Shown here in pieces: positions 26,039 through 35,104 of a DNA stretch of 64,000 nucleotides. The notes under the pieces were generated by a model. That model was not told the DNA's origin, searched no databases, and saw only the letters and a program-made list of their open reading frames with translations. The DNA comes from Changpingibacter yushuensis (GTDB lineage: Bacteria > Actinomycetota > Actinomycetes > Actinomycetales > Actinomycetaceae): contig NZ_CP059492.1 of NCBI RefSeq assembly GCF_014041995.1, positions 1,798,001-1,862,000 of the forward strand, given 5' to 3'. The position numbers and the translations under genes are program-made. Positions within the stretch are counted from its first letter, which is position 1. Each line of letters begins with the position of its first letter.

Positions 26039-26602
26039 CTACACATCTTCTTGCCATTCGGGTACGTCAGAACTCAGCTCTGCTTCTGCAAGTTGAGATT
26101 GTGCCTGGCGTAGTGCCAGTGTGCATTGCGACGGCGAATAGCCGCGCCGCGCAAGCATTGCGTAGGTGCGTCTATACAGAGTTTCTGGGTTGCCGGACCT
26201 ACTTGCGAGTTTCTTGAATGCGAGCTGAACTGCTCCTTCAAGCTCCTCTTCGGGGTCGATAGTAGAGACTGCCTGCTCGACGAGCTCACGATCGACTCCT
26301 TTGCGGCGCAACTCTTCGGAAATGGCCCTGCGCGAAGCCTTCTTCTCAGCCAGCCGCATGCGGGTCACCACCTCTGCAAAGTGGGCATCATCGATTAAGC
26401 CAATCGACTCAAAATAGGAGAGAACCTCCTCGGCCACATCGGAAGGAACGTCCCTGCGTTCCATGGCTTGCGCCAGTTGAGCGCGTGATCGGTCCACCAT
26501 GGCGAGTTGTCTCATCACAATATCCCGACCACGCGCTAGCTGTTCATCACGGCTGAGCTCTCCATCGATGGAGTGGGTGCCACGAGTACGGCGCGGAGAC
26601 AT
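26039..26602 (-). CDS. recX: RecA regulator RecX
   Basis: Helical protein of 187 residues that binds RecA filaments and limits their activity. RecX three-helix repeats are visible: LAQAMERRDVPSDVAEEVL, LIDDAHFAEVVTRMRLAEKK and RAISEELRRKGVDRELVEQA. The ATG overlaps the recA TGA by one base (TGATG), so translation is coupled and expression follows the recA SOS promoter. Length and position are typical. Confidence 0.93.
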   Translation of the reverse strand: MSPRRTRGTHSIDGELSRDEQLARGRDIVMRQLAMVDRSRAQLAQAMERRDVPSDVAEEVLSYFESIGLIDDAHFAEVVTRMRLAEKKASRRAISEELRRKGVDRELVEQAVSTIDPEEELEGAVQLAFKKLASRSGNPETLYRRTYAMLARRGYSPSQCTLALRQAQSQLAEAELSSDVPEWQEDV

Positions 26603-27687
26603 CAGAATTCGACGTCCGTATCCTCACCCTCAGGCACGACAGACTCTGTTCCTGGTTCCCCAGCAATTCCTACCTTGACAAGAATCTTGTGTTCAATTTC
26701 AGCTGCCATCTCAGGATTGTCCTTGAGGAACTGGCGCGCCTTTTCTTTACCTTGACCAAGCTGATCACCTTCATAGGTGAACCATGCGCCAGACTTACGG
26801 ACGATTCCCAGATCGACACCCATGTCGATAATTCCGCCTTCACGCGAAATACCTTGGCCGTACAGGATGTCAAATTCTGCTTGCTTGAATGGAGGCGCCA
26901 TCTTGTTCTTGACGACCTTGACACGCGTCCGGTTTCCAACTGGATCGGTTCCCTCTTTAAGGGTTTCGATACGACGCACATCAAGGCGTATAGAAGCGTA
27001 AAACTTCAGTGCCTTTCCACCCGTGGTGGTCTCAGGATTGCCGAAGAATACACCGATCTTCTCACGCAGCTGATTGATGAAGATTGCTGTGGTACCCGAA
27101 GCGGAAAGAGCACCGGTGATCTTGCGTAGGGCTTGGCTCATAAGCCGTGCCTGCAGACCAACATGTGAATCACCCATCTCACCTTCAATTTCCGCCTTTG
27201 GGACAAGGGCGGCGACTGAATCGATGACGATGATGTCAAGCGCACCTGAGCGGATCAACATATCCGCAATTTCAAGCGCTTGTTCGCCAGTATCTGGCTG
27301 CGAGACAATGAGCGAATCGGTATCAACGCCAAGCCTCTTGGCGTACTCCGGATCAAGGGCGTGTTCAGCATCAATGAAGGCAGCAATCCCGCCACCTTTT
27401 TGAGCATTCGCCACAGCATGTAGTGCCACTGTGGTCTTTCCGGAGGATTCTGGCCCATAGACTTCAACAACGCGTCCGCGTGGCAAACCTCCGATGCCAA
27501 GGGCAATATCTAGAGCAACAGATCCAGTGGGAATGACTTGAACAGCTGTGTGGACTTTGTCCCCCAGCTTCATGACGGAACCCTTGCCGAACTGGCGATC
27601 AATTTGAGAAAGCGCTACATCGAGCGCCTTAGCACGGTCAGTTGCCTTTGTGACGGGCACGCTGGAAGTGGAGCTGGACTTAGCCAT
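26602..27687 (-). CDS. recA: Recombinase RecA
   Basis: DNA strand-exchange ATPase and co-protease for LexA, 361 residues. Walker [18 protein letters not shown] lies near 79, Walker B region [19 protein letters not shown] near 150, loop L2 region [20 protein letters not shown] near 205. The acidic C-terminus ([12 protein letters not shown]) is typical. There is no intein, unlike M. tuberculosis RecA. AGAGGA precedes the ATG. A perfect SOS box lies 179 nt upstream, so the mRNA has a long leader. It is cotranslated with recX. Confidence 0.98.
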   Translation of the reverse strand: MAKSSSTSSVPVTKATDRAKALDVALSQIDRQFGKGSVMKLGDKVHTAVQVIPTGSVALDIALGIGGLPRGRVVEVYGPESSGKTTVALHAVANAQKGGGIAAFIDAEHALDPEYAKRLGVDTDSLIVSQPDTGEQALEIADMLIRSGALDIIVIDSVAALVPKAEIEGEMGDSHVGLQARLMSQALRKITGALSASGTTAIFINQLREKIGVFFGNPETTTGGKALKFYASIRLDVRRIETLKEGTDPVGNRTRVKVVKNKMAPPFKQAEFDILYGQGISREGGIIDMGVDLGIVRKSGAWFTYEGDQLGQGKEKARQFLKDNPEMAAEIEHKILVKVGIAGEPGTESVVPEGEDTDVEF

Positions 27688-28065
27688 CGTTATTCCTCTG
27701 TATCGATGCCGCTCATGCGGCGCGGTCAGAACAGGTCTGTTCGGAGCCCGCCCTCGCCGAGCGGCTATCCGAGATCCACGTTATGCCCAACCTCCGACAC
27801 AAAAAGAAGACTGAACTGCACTGTGCAGAACCTTCCACTCCCGGGACCTGTGGAACACACTACTCTCGAACGTCCGTTCGATAAAGAGCAACACGCACAC
27901 ATCTTGATGAGGCGCTTTCTTCCACAGCATTGTCACAAAAGACTCACGTAACGTGCGGTATCAGCCGGCGGCCTAGCAGCCAAGCCGCGTCACTCGCTCC
28001 AATGCAACTCGCACAGCAGCTACCGCCAGCCACGTCACTACCGGCGGTGAACTGCGCAGCAACTC
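27688..28065 (-). promoter_or_regulatory. recA control region and long leader
   Basis: This 378-nt stretch holds no gene I recognise. It carries the SOS box at 27866-27881. In the leader nearest recA, GAACAGGTCTGTTC (27729-27742) and GCCGC-TCAT-GCGGC form small hairpins, and CTGCACTGTGCAG (27816-27828) is a further dyad. The part beyond 27882, between the box and the DUF3046 stop, shows nothing I can name. Confidence 0.5.
27866..27881. promoter_or_regulatory. SOS box of recA (LexA operator)
   Basis: TCGAACGTCCGTTCGA is a perfect match to the actinobacterial LexA consensus (12 of 12 conserved positions). It lies upstream of recA-recX. Confidence 0.92.
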
Positions 28066-28305
28066 TCAGCCAACCAAACGGTCACGATCTTCCGGCTTCA
28101 CACGATTAATGAAGTAGTAGGAGGAAGGCAAGTCCATCGCATCGCACATCGCCTCCCACACCCGTTGTGGGTTCTCCCCCGCATCGAGTGCTTCACGTGG
28201 GCTCACATCACCCAACGCGGAAAGGACCAAATCCTCTGCCAAGCTGTGCCCACGTCCATTGGGGTATACCCAATCGACCGCGGCCCAGAACTCGGATTCT
28301 CGCAT
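28066..28305 (-). CDS. DUF3046 family protein
   Basis: Protein of 79 residues, strongly typical of the actinobacterial DUF3046 family ([19 protein letters not shown] at the start, then LAEDLVLSALGDVSPREALD and VWEAMCDAMDLP). The function is unknown. The family is consistently located next to recA, as in mycobacteria (Rv2738c), which hints at a DNA-repair or regulatory link. The ATG overlaps the clgR stop by one base (TGATG), so it is translated with the regulator. Confidence 0.9.
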   Translation of the reverse strand: MRESEFWAAVDWVYPNGRGHSLAEDLVLSALGDVSPREALDAGENPQRVWEAMCDAMDLPSSYYFINRVKPEDRDRLVG

Positions 28306-28700
28306 CAGTTCAGCTTTGCAAGTTCAGCGCGCACCAGCTCATCCGGCACCGCATTTGGAACTCGCATGTGCGGAGGAATACGGCCTTCAATGAGGTCGAT
28401 ACGGTCCGCGACGAGCCGCAGAACATGACTCAACGGCACGTTCAGTGCGCGGCAAATCGAGGAAAGCAACTCAGAGGAGGCTTCCTTTTGACCACGCTCT
28501 ACCTCTGAGAGGTAACCCAGTGAAACCCGGGCGCCCGAGGACACCTCGCGAAGCGTGCGGCCCTGACGCTGGCGATATTCGCGCAGCACCTCACCGAGTT
28601 CACGGCGCAGAAGCGCCTGTTCGCGGTGCATTGATTCAACAGTCTGATGGATTACTTCATCGTTCTTCCGGTTGACGCCGGTACGTAGCTCCATGCTCAT
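28305..28700 (-). CDS. clgR: ClgR-like XRE family transcriptional regulator
   Basis: HTH regulator of 131 residues. After a 40-residue N-terminal extension, the Cro/C1 helix-turn-helix [20 protein letters not shown] and [20 protein letters not shown] match ClgR, the activator of clp protease and stress genes in Actinobacteria. The locus between pgsA/cinA and recA fits mycobacterial clgR. ATG 28700 is chosen; TTG 28712 and ATG 28694 are alternatives. Upstream dyads AACGTCGAACGTT (28711-28723) and GGAATTATGTTCC (28724-28736) could be operators. Confidence 0.85.
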   Translation of the reverse strand: MSMELRTGVNRKNDEVIHQTVESMHREQALLRRELGEVLREYRQRQGRTLREVSSGARVSLGYLSEVERGQKEASSELLSSICRALNVPLSHVLRLVADRIDLIEGRIPPHMRVPNAVPDELVRAELAKLN

Positions 28701-28710
28701 CAACTCTCTC

Positions 28711-28736
28711 AACGTCGAACGTTGGAATTATGTTCC
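28711..28736. promoter_or_regulatory. Two adjacent dyads upstream of clgR
   Basis: AACGTCGAACGTT and GGAATTATGTTCC are directly adjacent 13-bp imperfect palindromes that end just before the clgR start. They may be regulator sites, for example for autoregulation; neither fits the SOS consensus. Confidence 0.35.
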
Positions 28737-28763
28737 CGTTCAAGTTACCTAAATCAGTAAAGC

Positions 28764-28796
28764 ACAAAACTTGAGTGGATGCCACTCAAGTTTTGT
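28764..28796 (-). terminator. Terminator of cinA/pncC
   Basis: A perfect 15-bp stem (ACAAAACTTGAGTGG arm) with a 3-nt loop. On the minus strand the right arm ends CAAGTTTTGT, followed by GCTTT, so this is one of the few hairpins here with T-rich ends. It lies 80 nt past the cinA stop and before clgR. Confidence 0.8.
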
Positions 28797-28877
28797 TTCG
28801 TCGCAAGACTCAAATCTGAGCCGGTGCTTACGTGCCATCCTTCACACGCTAGCTGGGGAAGTCCTGAGAAACTACGT

Positions 28878-29384
28878 CTACTGGTGAGGGAGAACTCCCC
28901 ACAGAGACTCCCTCAGGAGCTCAATGACCGCATCGATGGTGCCCGAACGGATCTGTGATCGTGTACCACTCAACCGTAAGAGCCGGTTTGCCTCGCCGAG
29001 CACGCCCGCAAGTCCGATCCACACAGTCCCAGCCTCATGTCCGTCGGCTGGACCAGGGCCAGCCACGCCCGTCGTCGACAATCCAATGTTGGCGCCCAGA
29101 ACTGAACACGCACCGCGTGCCATCTGGAGAGCCACTTCGCCATCCACAGGACCTGTCAGCAGCAGCTGATCGCGGGAAACACCCAACAGCGACGCTTTAA
29201 CATCAGTTGCATAGGAGACCACACCCCCACGCAAAATCTCAGAGACTCCGGGCACTGCCACAAACGTTGCAGTCAGGGCTCCTCCCGTCAAAGACTCGGC
29301 GCAACCGAGAGTAAGCCCGCGCCGCTTGAGTTCGTCGACAATTGCGCGGACACTTTCGTCTGCACTAGGTAACTTGCGCTCCAT
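28878..29384 (-). CDS. pncC: Nicotinamide-nucleotide amidohydrolase, CinA C-terminal domain type
   Basis: Deamidates NMN to nicotinate mononucleotide in pyridine nucleotide recycling. The 168-residue product consists of the CinA C-terminal domain alone: LGCAESLTGGALTATFVAVPG near 37, GGVVSYATDVKASLLGV, and STTGVAGPGPADGHEAGTVWIGL (all typical). The N-terminal MoCF domain of full CinA is absent, which is normal for this actinobacterial form. ATG 29384 has GGGGAG 9 nt upstream. It lies 39 nt past pgsA and is likely in its operon. Confidence 0.92.
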   Translation of the reverse strand: MERKLPSADESVRAIVDELKRRGLTLGCAESLTGGALTATFVAVPGVSEILRGGVVSYATDVKASLLGVSRDQLLLTGPVDGEVALQMARGACSVLGANIGLSTTGVAGPGPADGHEAGTVWIGLAGVLGEANRLLRLSGTRSQIRSGTIDAVIELLRESLWGVLPHQ

Positions 29385-29423
29385 GTGCTTCAACTCCCCT
29401 GCAAACCGCACCGCACCAGCGGG

Positions 29424-30041
29424 CTAATCCTGCGAATCGTCAGCTTCCTTGGCTTGCCGAATGATCCGCTGCGCATCATGTACATATCCCACCGCCGAGC
29501 TGAGCGAATAGTACAGAGCAATACCCAACAGCGCGTAGCACAGCCACATAGCCGCTGTTGCCAGCGTTCCGGGCAAGAATGAATGCCAAGGAGCCAGAAG
29601 CATTCCAATGCCCACAGATTGGAAGACCATCTTGATCTTGCCACCTTTGCCAGCAGCCATGACTTGCCTGCGCACCAACGCCATCCGCATGAGCGTGATG
29701 GCCAGTTCGCGGCCAATCATGAGGACCGTGACCCACCACCACAAGTACCCATGCCACGACAACATAATGAGAGCCGCTGAGATCAGCGCTTTATCTGCGA
29801 TCGAGTCAGCGAGCTTGCCGAAATCAGTGACAAGGTTCCGTGATCGGGCCAAATAGCCGTCCAGTTTGTCCGTGATAGCAGCAACCACGAAGACGGCACA
29901 GGCAATCCACGCGCGTCCCGGAGTGGCTTCCCAGTAGACCAAAATGAACACTGGCACCAAGATGAGGCGAACGATTGTCAGGACGTTGGCGATATTGAGA
30001 ACCGGAGGTTCATTCCTCGGTTCACGTTGATGGCTACTCAC
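29424..30041 (-). CDS. pgsA: CDP-alcohol phosphatidyltransferase, PgsA type
   Basis: Membrane enzyme that makes phosphatidylglycerol phosphate from CDP-diacylglycerol and glycerol 3-phosphate, 205 residues. The CDP-OH-P signature runs from DKLDGYLARSRNLVTDFGKL into ADSIADK near 62-88, with all three catalytic Asp residues. About five hydrophobic segments are visible. The GTG start follows TAGGCT by 6 nt, fitting a leaderless mRNA. Actinobacteria have several paralogues, so PgsA proper versus a related synthase is not fully certain; position beside ftsK matches pgsA3 of mycobacteria. Confidence 0.87.
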   Translation of the reverse strand: MSSHQREPRNEPPVLNIANVLTIVRLILVPVFILVYWEATPGRAWIACAVFVVAAITDKLDGYLARSRNLVTDFGKLADSIADKALISAALIMLSWHGYLWWWVTVLMIGRELAITLMRMALVRRQVMAAGKGGKIKMVFQSVGIGMLLAPWHSFLPGTLATAAMWLCYALLGIALYYSLSSAVGYVHDAQRIIRQAKEADDSQD

Positions 30042-30047
30042 ATGCCA

Positions 30048-30053
30048 AGCCTA
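30048..30053 (-). promoter_or_regulatory. -10 hexamer for leaderless pgsA
   Basis: TAGGCT on the minus strand, then 6 nt (TGGCAT), then the pgsA GTG. Confidence 0.48.
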
Positions 30054-30119
30054 GCCGCCCGTCCCGTGTTCTTCTCGAACCACCGCCGATAGAATGCTTG
30101 TACATCACGAGGGGAAAAC

Positions 30120-31382
30120 ATGCGCCGCACTCACATTTTTCTGGCAGCAACGTGCACAATGATTGCGTTGGCTAGCTGTACATCAGCAAGTTCCGCGCCA
30201 GCGTCCTCACAGCCTCCAGCTGCCCAAGCCTCTGACTCCCCCACTGCTGAAGCCACTCCGGAGCCAACTTCAACGGCCACGCCCAGCGAGATCTCCATCG
30301 TCGCCGGCGGAGATATTCTTCTTCACCTTTCGGTCAACGCCGCCGCGTGGAATGGATCCACCTACGACTACACCACACTGTTTTCGGGGATCTCCGACTG
30401 GATCAGCGGTGCGGACCTTGCGCTGTGCGCCCTTGAGGTGCCGATTGTCCCCGACGGTCAGGAGCCGTCCAACTACCCCAACTTTGGCGCTCCACCAGAG
30501 ATCGCAACTTCGCTCAAGCACATGGGCTGGGATGGCTGCGCACTGGCCACCAACCACTCAATGGACCGTGGCTTTGCCGGAGTCGAGTCCACAATCCGCC
30601 ATTTGGAGGCTGAGGGCCTCGGACACGCTGGAACCGCTCGTACCCAAGAAGAAGCCGACGAAATCCAGTATTACACCTTGGAGACCGGCGGACGTGACCT
30701 GAAGATCGCTCATATCTCAGCCACCACGCTCACCAACGGAATACCCATCCCGGCCGAACACCCCTACTCATGGAACGTGGTGGGAAGCCTCGGAAATAAC
30801 TCTGTGGAAGATATCATCGCGGATGCGAAAGAAGCTCGCGCCAAAGGTGCGGGCCTCGTTGTGGTCTCGATGCATTGGGGAACAGAGTATGTGTCTGATC
30901 CCATTGAGGAACAAACACTCATCGCACAAGAGTTGGCAGATTCCGGAGAAGTTGACGTGATCTTCGGGAACCATTCACACGTTCCTGAACCTGTCACCAA
31001 GGTGGATGGCGGGCCGGACGGCCAAGGTATGTGGGTGGTGTGGTCCATGGGGAATCTCATTTCCGGTCAGACCATCGAGAACCACGGGTACCGGGTCACC
31101 ACGGGCCTCCTCACTACCGCTACAGTAAGTGTTCCGCCCGAGGGCTCTGCACACGTGACCAACCTCGAATGGACGGCCGTCACGCAGGATGACCGCACAG
31201 ATCACCTATTCCTACTCAATAGGCTGATGAATGGCGAAGGCGGCACCGGCATGTCGCTTTCAGCGGCCGAAATTCAGGCGCGTGCGGACGCTACGTACCC
31301 GGTTATGGAAGCGGACGGCTCCTCAGAGCGAACCGTGGCACCAACAGGGCAATCCACGTTAGTCTCCATTGCGCGCCAGTAG
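30120..31382 (+). CDS. CapA family lipoprotein (metallophosphatase-like)
   Basis: Secreted lipoprotein of 420 residues. A signal peptide (1-19) ends in a lipobox LASC with the lipid-modified Cys at about 20, followed by a Ser/Pro/Thr-rich linker to about 60. The CapA domain has VAGGDILLHLSVN, ATNHSMDRG, SMHWGTEY and FGNHSHVPEPV, whose Asp, His and Asn residues are the expected metal ligands. CapA is known for poly-gamma-glutamate synthesis, but no capBC genes are nearby, so the actual role at the cell surface is open. AGGGG precedes the ATG. It is convergent with ftsK. Confidence 0.87.
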   Translation: MRRTHIFLAATCTMIALASCTSASSAPASSQPPAAQASDSPTAEATPEPTSTATPSEISIVAGGDILLHLSVNAAAWNGSTYDYTTLFSGISDWISGADLALCALEVPIVPDGQEPSNYPNFGAPPEIATSLKHMGWDGCALATNHSMDRGFAGVESTIRHLEAEGLGHAGTARTQEEADEIQYYTLETGGRDLKIAHISATTLTNGIPIPAEHPYSWNVVGSLGNNSVEDIIADAKEARAKGAGLVVVSMHWGTEYVSDPIEEQTLIAQELADSGEVDVIFGNHSHVPEPVTKVDGGPDGQGMWVVWSMGNLISGQTIENHGYRVTTGLLTTATVSVPPEGSAHVTNLEWTAVTQDDRTDHLFLLNRLMNGEGGTGMSLSAAEIQARADATYPVMEADGSSERTVAPTGQSTLVSIARQ

Positions 31383-31437
31383 CGCCCTAACGGCACTAGC
31401 GGAGTTCCAAGAATCCTCGCCCGTCCGTTGGCGCCCA

Positions 31438-34131
31438 TCAGCGGCCTGTGAGCTGCCAAGCATCCTCGCCAGATTCGCCCTCGTCGTCGTCATCGTCGTA
31501 CCAACTTGTGGCGGAGGGTTGAGTGGCGTGGTCTAGCGGATCACGTGGGTACCTATCCACGACGGTTGGTGAATCCGGGCTACCTGCTGGTTCGCGGTCA
31601 CTATCATCGCCGTCCCACTCTCCCCAATCTTCTGACGACTCGGATTCAATGACGCCGGGAGAATCAGCTTCCTCGACGTCGCCCAACGTGGGGCGCTCGC
31701 CACGAAGCACGGCCAAACAGTCCTCGAGCTGCTCAGGCGAAACCAACACTGCCCTAGCTTTCGAACCCTCTGATGGCCCCACGATCTCATACTGCTCCAG
31801 CAAATCCATCATGCGGCCCGCCTTAGCAAACCCAATTCGCAGCTTTCGCTGAAGCATAGATGTGGAGCCAAACTGGGTAGTCACAACTATCTCAGCAGCC
31901 TGGAGCAGCACCTCAAGATCATCCCCGATCTCGTCGCGTTGCTTCTTCTGGGCTTCAACTTCCTCAAAGTCCTCGCGATAATGCGGCTGGAGTTGCCCCT
32001 TGACGTGGGCAACCACACGCTCAATCTCTTCTTCGTCTACCCACGCTCCTTGGAGGCGAATCGGCTTTGAGGCACCCGCGGGTAGGAAGAGCGCATCGCC
32101 CTGACCAATCAGCTTCTCGGCGCCTGACTGGTCCAGAATTGTCCGGGAATCAACAAGCGATGAGGTCATGAACGCGAGGCGCGATGGGATGTTTGCTTTG
32201 ATGACGCCCGTCACGATGTCTACAGAAGGACGCTGAGTTGCCAACACCAAATGGATACCAGCGGCCCTAGCAAGCTGTGTGATCCGCTGGATGGACGCTT
32301 CGACGTCGCGGGGGGCCACCATCATCAAATCGGCTAGTTCGTCTACAACCACGAGGAGGTAAGGGTACGGCGCAAGTGTTCGGTGTGGATCATGAGCCGC
32401 TACGCTGCCTTCACGCACAGCCGCGTTGAAATCGTTGATGTTCTTGAAGTGGTACGCAGCCATGTCGTCATAGCGCGCATCCATCTCCTTGACCACCCAG
32501 TCGAGGGCCTCAGCTGCCTTCTTCGGGTTGGTAATGATCGGGGTGATGAGATGCGGAATACCCGCATAGATCGTGAGTTCCACGCGTTTGGGATCGACAA
32601 GAATCATGCGCACCTGATCGGGAGTCGCACGCATCATGATTGACGTGATCATCGAGTTGATGAAAGACGATTTACCCGCGCCTGTAGCACCTGCCACCAA
32701 GAGATGAGGCATCTTCGCTAGGTTAGCGATGACGAACTGCCCTTGAACGTTCTTTCCCACGCCCACGGTGAGAGGATGCGAAGCCTTCTGGGCTGTTCCA
32801 GAGCGGAGGACATCCCCAAGCAGAACGGTCTCGCGGTCTGCATTGGGAATCTCGATTCCCACAGCCGACTTGCCAGGAATTGGTGAAAGTATGCGCACAT
32901 CCGCTGAGGCCACCGCGTAGGCGATGTTCTTTGACAGTGCGCCGATGCGTTCGACTTTGACGCCTGGGCCCAGTTCAACCTCATACTGTGTAACTGTGGG
33001 TCCGCGAGAGAATCCCACCACCTGCGCATCCACTGAGAAATCGGTGAACACTTGAGTTAGTTGGGCGACGACGCGGTCGTTCGCTTCCGTCTTTTCCTTG
33101 TGCGGTAGTCCCGCCTTGAGGTCGCCCAGATCCGGCAGTCGATAGGTTACATCGGGGTCCAATGCAAGTTGCTGCCCTTCAACGCCTACGTTGCTGATAC
33201 CTGGAGCGGGTAGGTCCGAAGGAAGAACACCGGCGATGGTAGCTTGACTGTCTGGATCAGACGGCTCCCGCACTGTCTCTGGCGCCTTGCGCTTGGATGC
33301 GCGCTTGCGTTGCGAACTGGGTGTCTCAACCGCTTCAAGCGCCTGACGAGCCAGCTCATCCTCATTGGTGGCCTCGATAGCGGGCGCCACTTCCGTGGGC
33401 TCAGCATCTGCAGTTGAACGCCTCCTCCTGGGAAGAAGGCGGGTGGGGGTTGGAGCGACGTCGATCTCATGCGCTGAATCGTATGGAATGGAAGCGGACG
33501 CTCCGCGGTTTGCAACCTCGGAGGCCTCATCACCTGTGGGCTTGGAGCCACGAATCCAGACCCATATGTCGTGGACAGTTGTGTTGGTGATGTACAACAG
33601 CGCAAAGATCAGAAGGAGTCCGAGCACCGCATACGCGCCATATGCAGAAAGCAAGGTCTTCAAGGCCGCGCCAATCGCCCAGCCAACTAGGCCACCAGCT
33701 CCCTCAATTTCCACGAAGTTCTCGATGGGGCTCGCTGGGTCGCCCGCCAACTGGAGAATGCCAGAAATCGAAAGAATCATGAGGAAGAGACCCAGTGCAA
33801 TACGGCGATTCGTGGCGGGCGGACTCGCGCGGAAGAACTGTACCGAAATGAAGAGAAGCAGCACCGGAACCAGAATTGAGAGGAGGCCCACCGCACCGGA
33901 GGTCACATGGTGGATTGCTCCGCCGAGCAATCCGGACAAGTTGAACCATTCCCTGAGCGCCACGATAATCGCGAGCGCCAAGAAGCCAAATGCGATTGCA
34001 TCTCGCTTGAGGCCAGACATGGGCTTGCGCTCAACCGCGGGCGCCGGCTCACTGCGAGGAGAGGGGTTCGCACCAGACCTGCTGGAGGGACGCCTCTTCT
34101 TCGCTTCTTCTTTGGGCACTCGTGGACTCAC
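31438..34131 (-). CDS. ftsK: DNA translocase FtsK/SpoIIIE
   Basis: Septal double-stranded DNA pump that clears and aligns chromosomes, 897 residues. Four or so membrane segments lie within 45-200, a charged linker (about 215-310) follows, then the motor with Walker A VAGATGAGKSSFINSM near 480 and Walker B YLLVVVDELADLMM near 575. The gamma DNA-reading domain is near 735-795 (TSMLQRKLRIGFAKAGRMMD). A C-terminal acidic tail with a run of Asp ends the protein. The GTG start follows TAGTGT by 6 nt. Confidence 0.96.
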   Translation of the reverse strand: MSPRVPKEEAKKRRPSSRSGANPSPRSEPAPAVERKPMSGLKRDAIAFGFLALAIIVALREWFNLSGLLGGAIHHVTSGAVGLLSILVPVLLLFISVQFFRASPPATNRRIALGLFLMILSISGILQLAGDPASPIENFVEIEGAGGLVGWAIGAALKTLLSAYGAYAVLGLLLIFALLYITNTTVHDIWVWIRGSKPTGDEASEVANRGASASIPYDSAHEIDVAPTPTRLLPRRRRSTADAEPTEVAPAIEATNEDELARQALEAVETPSSQRKRASKRKAPETVREPSDPDSQATIAGVLPSDLPAPGISNVGVEGQQLALDPDVTYRLPDLGDLKAGLPHKEKTEANDRVVAQLTQVFTDFSVDAQVVGFSRGPTVTQYEVELGPGVKVERIGALSKNIAYAVASADVRILSPIPGKSAVGIEIPNADRETVLLGDVLRSGTAQKASHPLTVGVGKNVQGQFVIANLAKMPHLLVAGATGAGKSSFINSMITSIMMRATPDQVRMILVDPKRVELTIYAGIPHLITPIITNPKKAAEALDWVVKEMDARYDDMAAYHFKNINDFNAAVREGSVAAHDPHRTLAPYPYLLVVVDELADLMMVAPRDVEASIQRITQLARAAGIHLVLATQRPSVDIVTGVIKANIPSRLAFMTSSLVDSRTILDQSGAEKLIGQGDALFLPAGASKPIRLQGAWVDEEEIERVVAHVKGQLQPHYREDFEEVEAQKKQRDEIGDDLEVLLQAAEIVVTTQFGSTSMLQRKLRIGFAKAGRMMDLLEQYEIVGPSEGSKARAVLVSPEQLEDCLAVLRGERPTLGDVEEADSPGVIESESSEDWGEWDGDDSDREPAGSPDSPTVVDRYPRDPLDHATQPSATSWYDDDDDEGESGEDAWQLTGR

Positions 34132-34137
34132 ATTAGA

Positions 34138-34143
34138 ACACTA
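34138..34143 (-). promoter_or_regulatory. -10 hexamer for leaderless ftsK
   Basis: TAGTGT on the minus strand, then TCTAAT, then the GTG at 34131. Confidence 0.48.
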
Positions 34144-34192
34144 GCGCGAGCCACGGCGGGTTGCACTTGGCGCGCCGCCATGTGACGCGTTC

Positions 34193-34984
34193 TTACACCC
34201 CTAAACCCTCGATCAACCGCCAGATAGACGGGCCTAAACGTCCCGCTTCGCGTCCTGCAATCTCCACAACTTCATCAGGATCGATAATCTCACCGCTGGC
34301 TTCGTGTGCTGTGACGGTTGAGAGTGCGAGCACATCCATTCTGTGCGCTCGCGCTTCGATGGCTTCCAGAACGCTGGACATTCCGAGCGCCTGAGCTCCG
34401 AGGAGAGAGATCGCTCGTGCCTCCGCGGCTGTCTCATAGTGAGGACCAGGAAGCATCGCGTAGATGCCTTCAACCAAATCAATTCCATCGAGTTCAGCCT
34501 CGTGGCGAGCTCTTTGGCGCAGGCCGAGAGAATAGGTCTCCGTGAGATCTACGAAGGTCGCCCCGTGAAGAGGCGAAGTACCGGTGAGGTTGAGGTGATC
34601 GGTCAGCATCATGATCTGGCCTAGCGGCCAATCCTGGAAAAGGGCCCCGTTCGCGTTGGTTAGCACGAGCGTCTTGACGCCCAGAGCCGCCGCCACCCGA
34701 ACATTCCGGCTCACTTCAGCGGGCCCGTGCCCCTCATACAGGTGCGTGCGACCCGAGAAGACCAGAGTGCGATGCCCCTTATGCTCAAAAGCGACTAGCT
34801 GGCCGGCGTGCCCTGGAGCGACAGGCGGGCGTAATCCAACCTCCGCATACGTTGTGGCTGCGATAGGGTCCGGCCACGCGTCAAGGAGAGGGCCCCAGCC
34901 AGACCCAAGGACAACTGCTGCATCATAACTGGCCAAGCCAAACCGTTTCCGGATTGCCTCAGCGCTTGCTTCATCGGAAACCAT
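34193..34984 (-). CDS. Purine-nucleoside phosphorylase
   Basis: Trimeric-type PNP of 263 residues that splits guanosine and inosine with phosphate for purine salvage. Recognisable are the phosphate-binding AAVVLGSGWGPLLDAWPD near 25, FSGRTHLYEGHGPAEVSRNV near 75, TNANGALFQDWPLGQIMML near 110 and the base-binding AMLPGPHYETAAEARAI near 175, where this class carries Glu. The symbol punA or deoD is used variably. ATG 34984 follows TACGAT by 7 nt with no Shine-Dalgarno. Confidence 0.92.
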   Translation of the reverse strand: MVSDEASAEAIRKRFGLASYDAAVVLGSGWGPLLDAWPDPIAATTYAEVGLRPPVAPGHAGQLVAFEHKGHRTLVFSGRTHLYEGHGPAEVSRNVRVAAALGVKTLVLTNANGALFQDWPLGQIMMLTDHLNLTGTSPLHGATFVDLTETYSLGLRQRARHEAELDGIDLVEGIYAMLPGPHYETAAEARAISLLGAQALGMSSVLEAIEARAHRMDVLALSTVTAHEASGEIIDPDEVVEIAGREAGRLGPSIWRLIEGLGV

Positions 34985-34991
34985 GGCTCAC

Positions 34992-34997
34992 ATCGTA
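34992..34997 (-). promoter_or_regulatory. -10 hexamer for a leaderless PNP gene
   Basis: TACGAT on the minus strand lies 7 nt before the ATG at 34984. Confidence 0.45.
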
Positions 34998-35104
34998 GTC
35001 CTGAACACGCAAAAACGCGGTGTCTCGAGATTCTCAGCAGATTGGAACCAAGGCGATCAAATCAGGGCATGGCTACACGACTAGGGCTTCCTATCGGATA
35101 GGAG

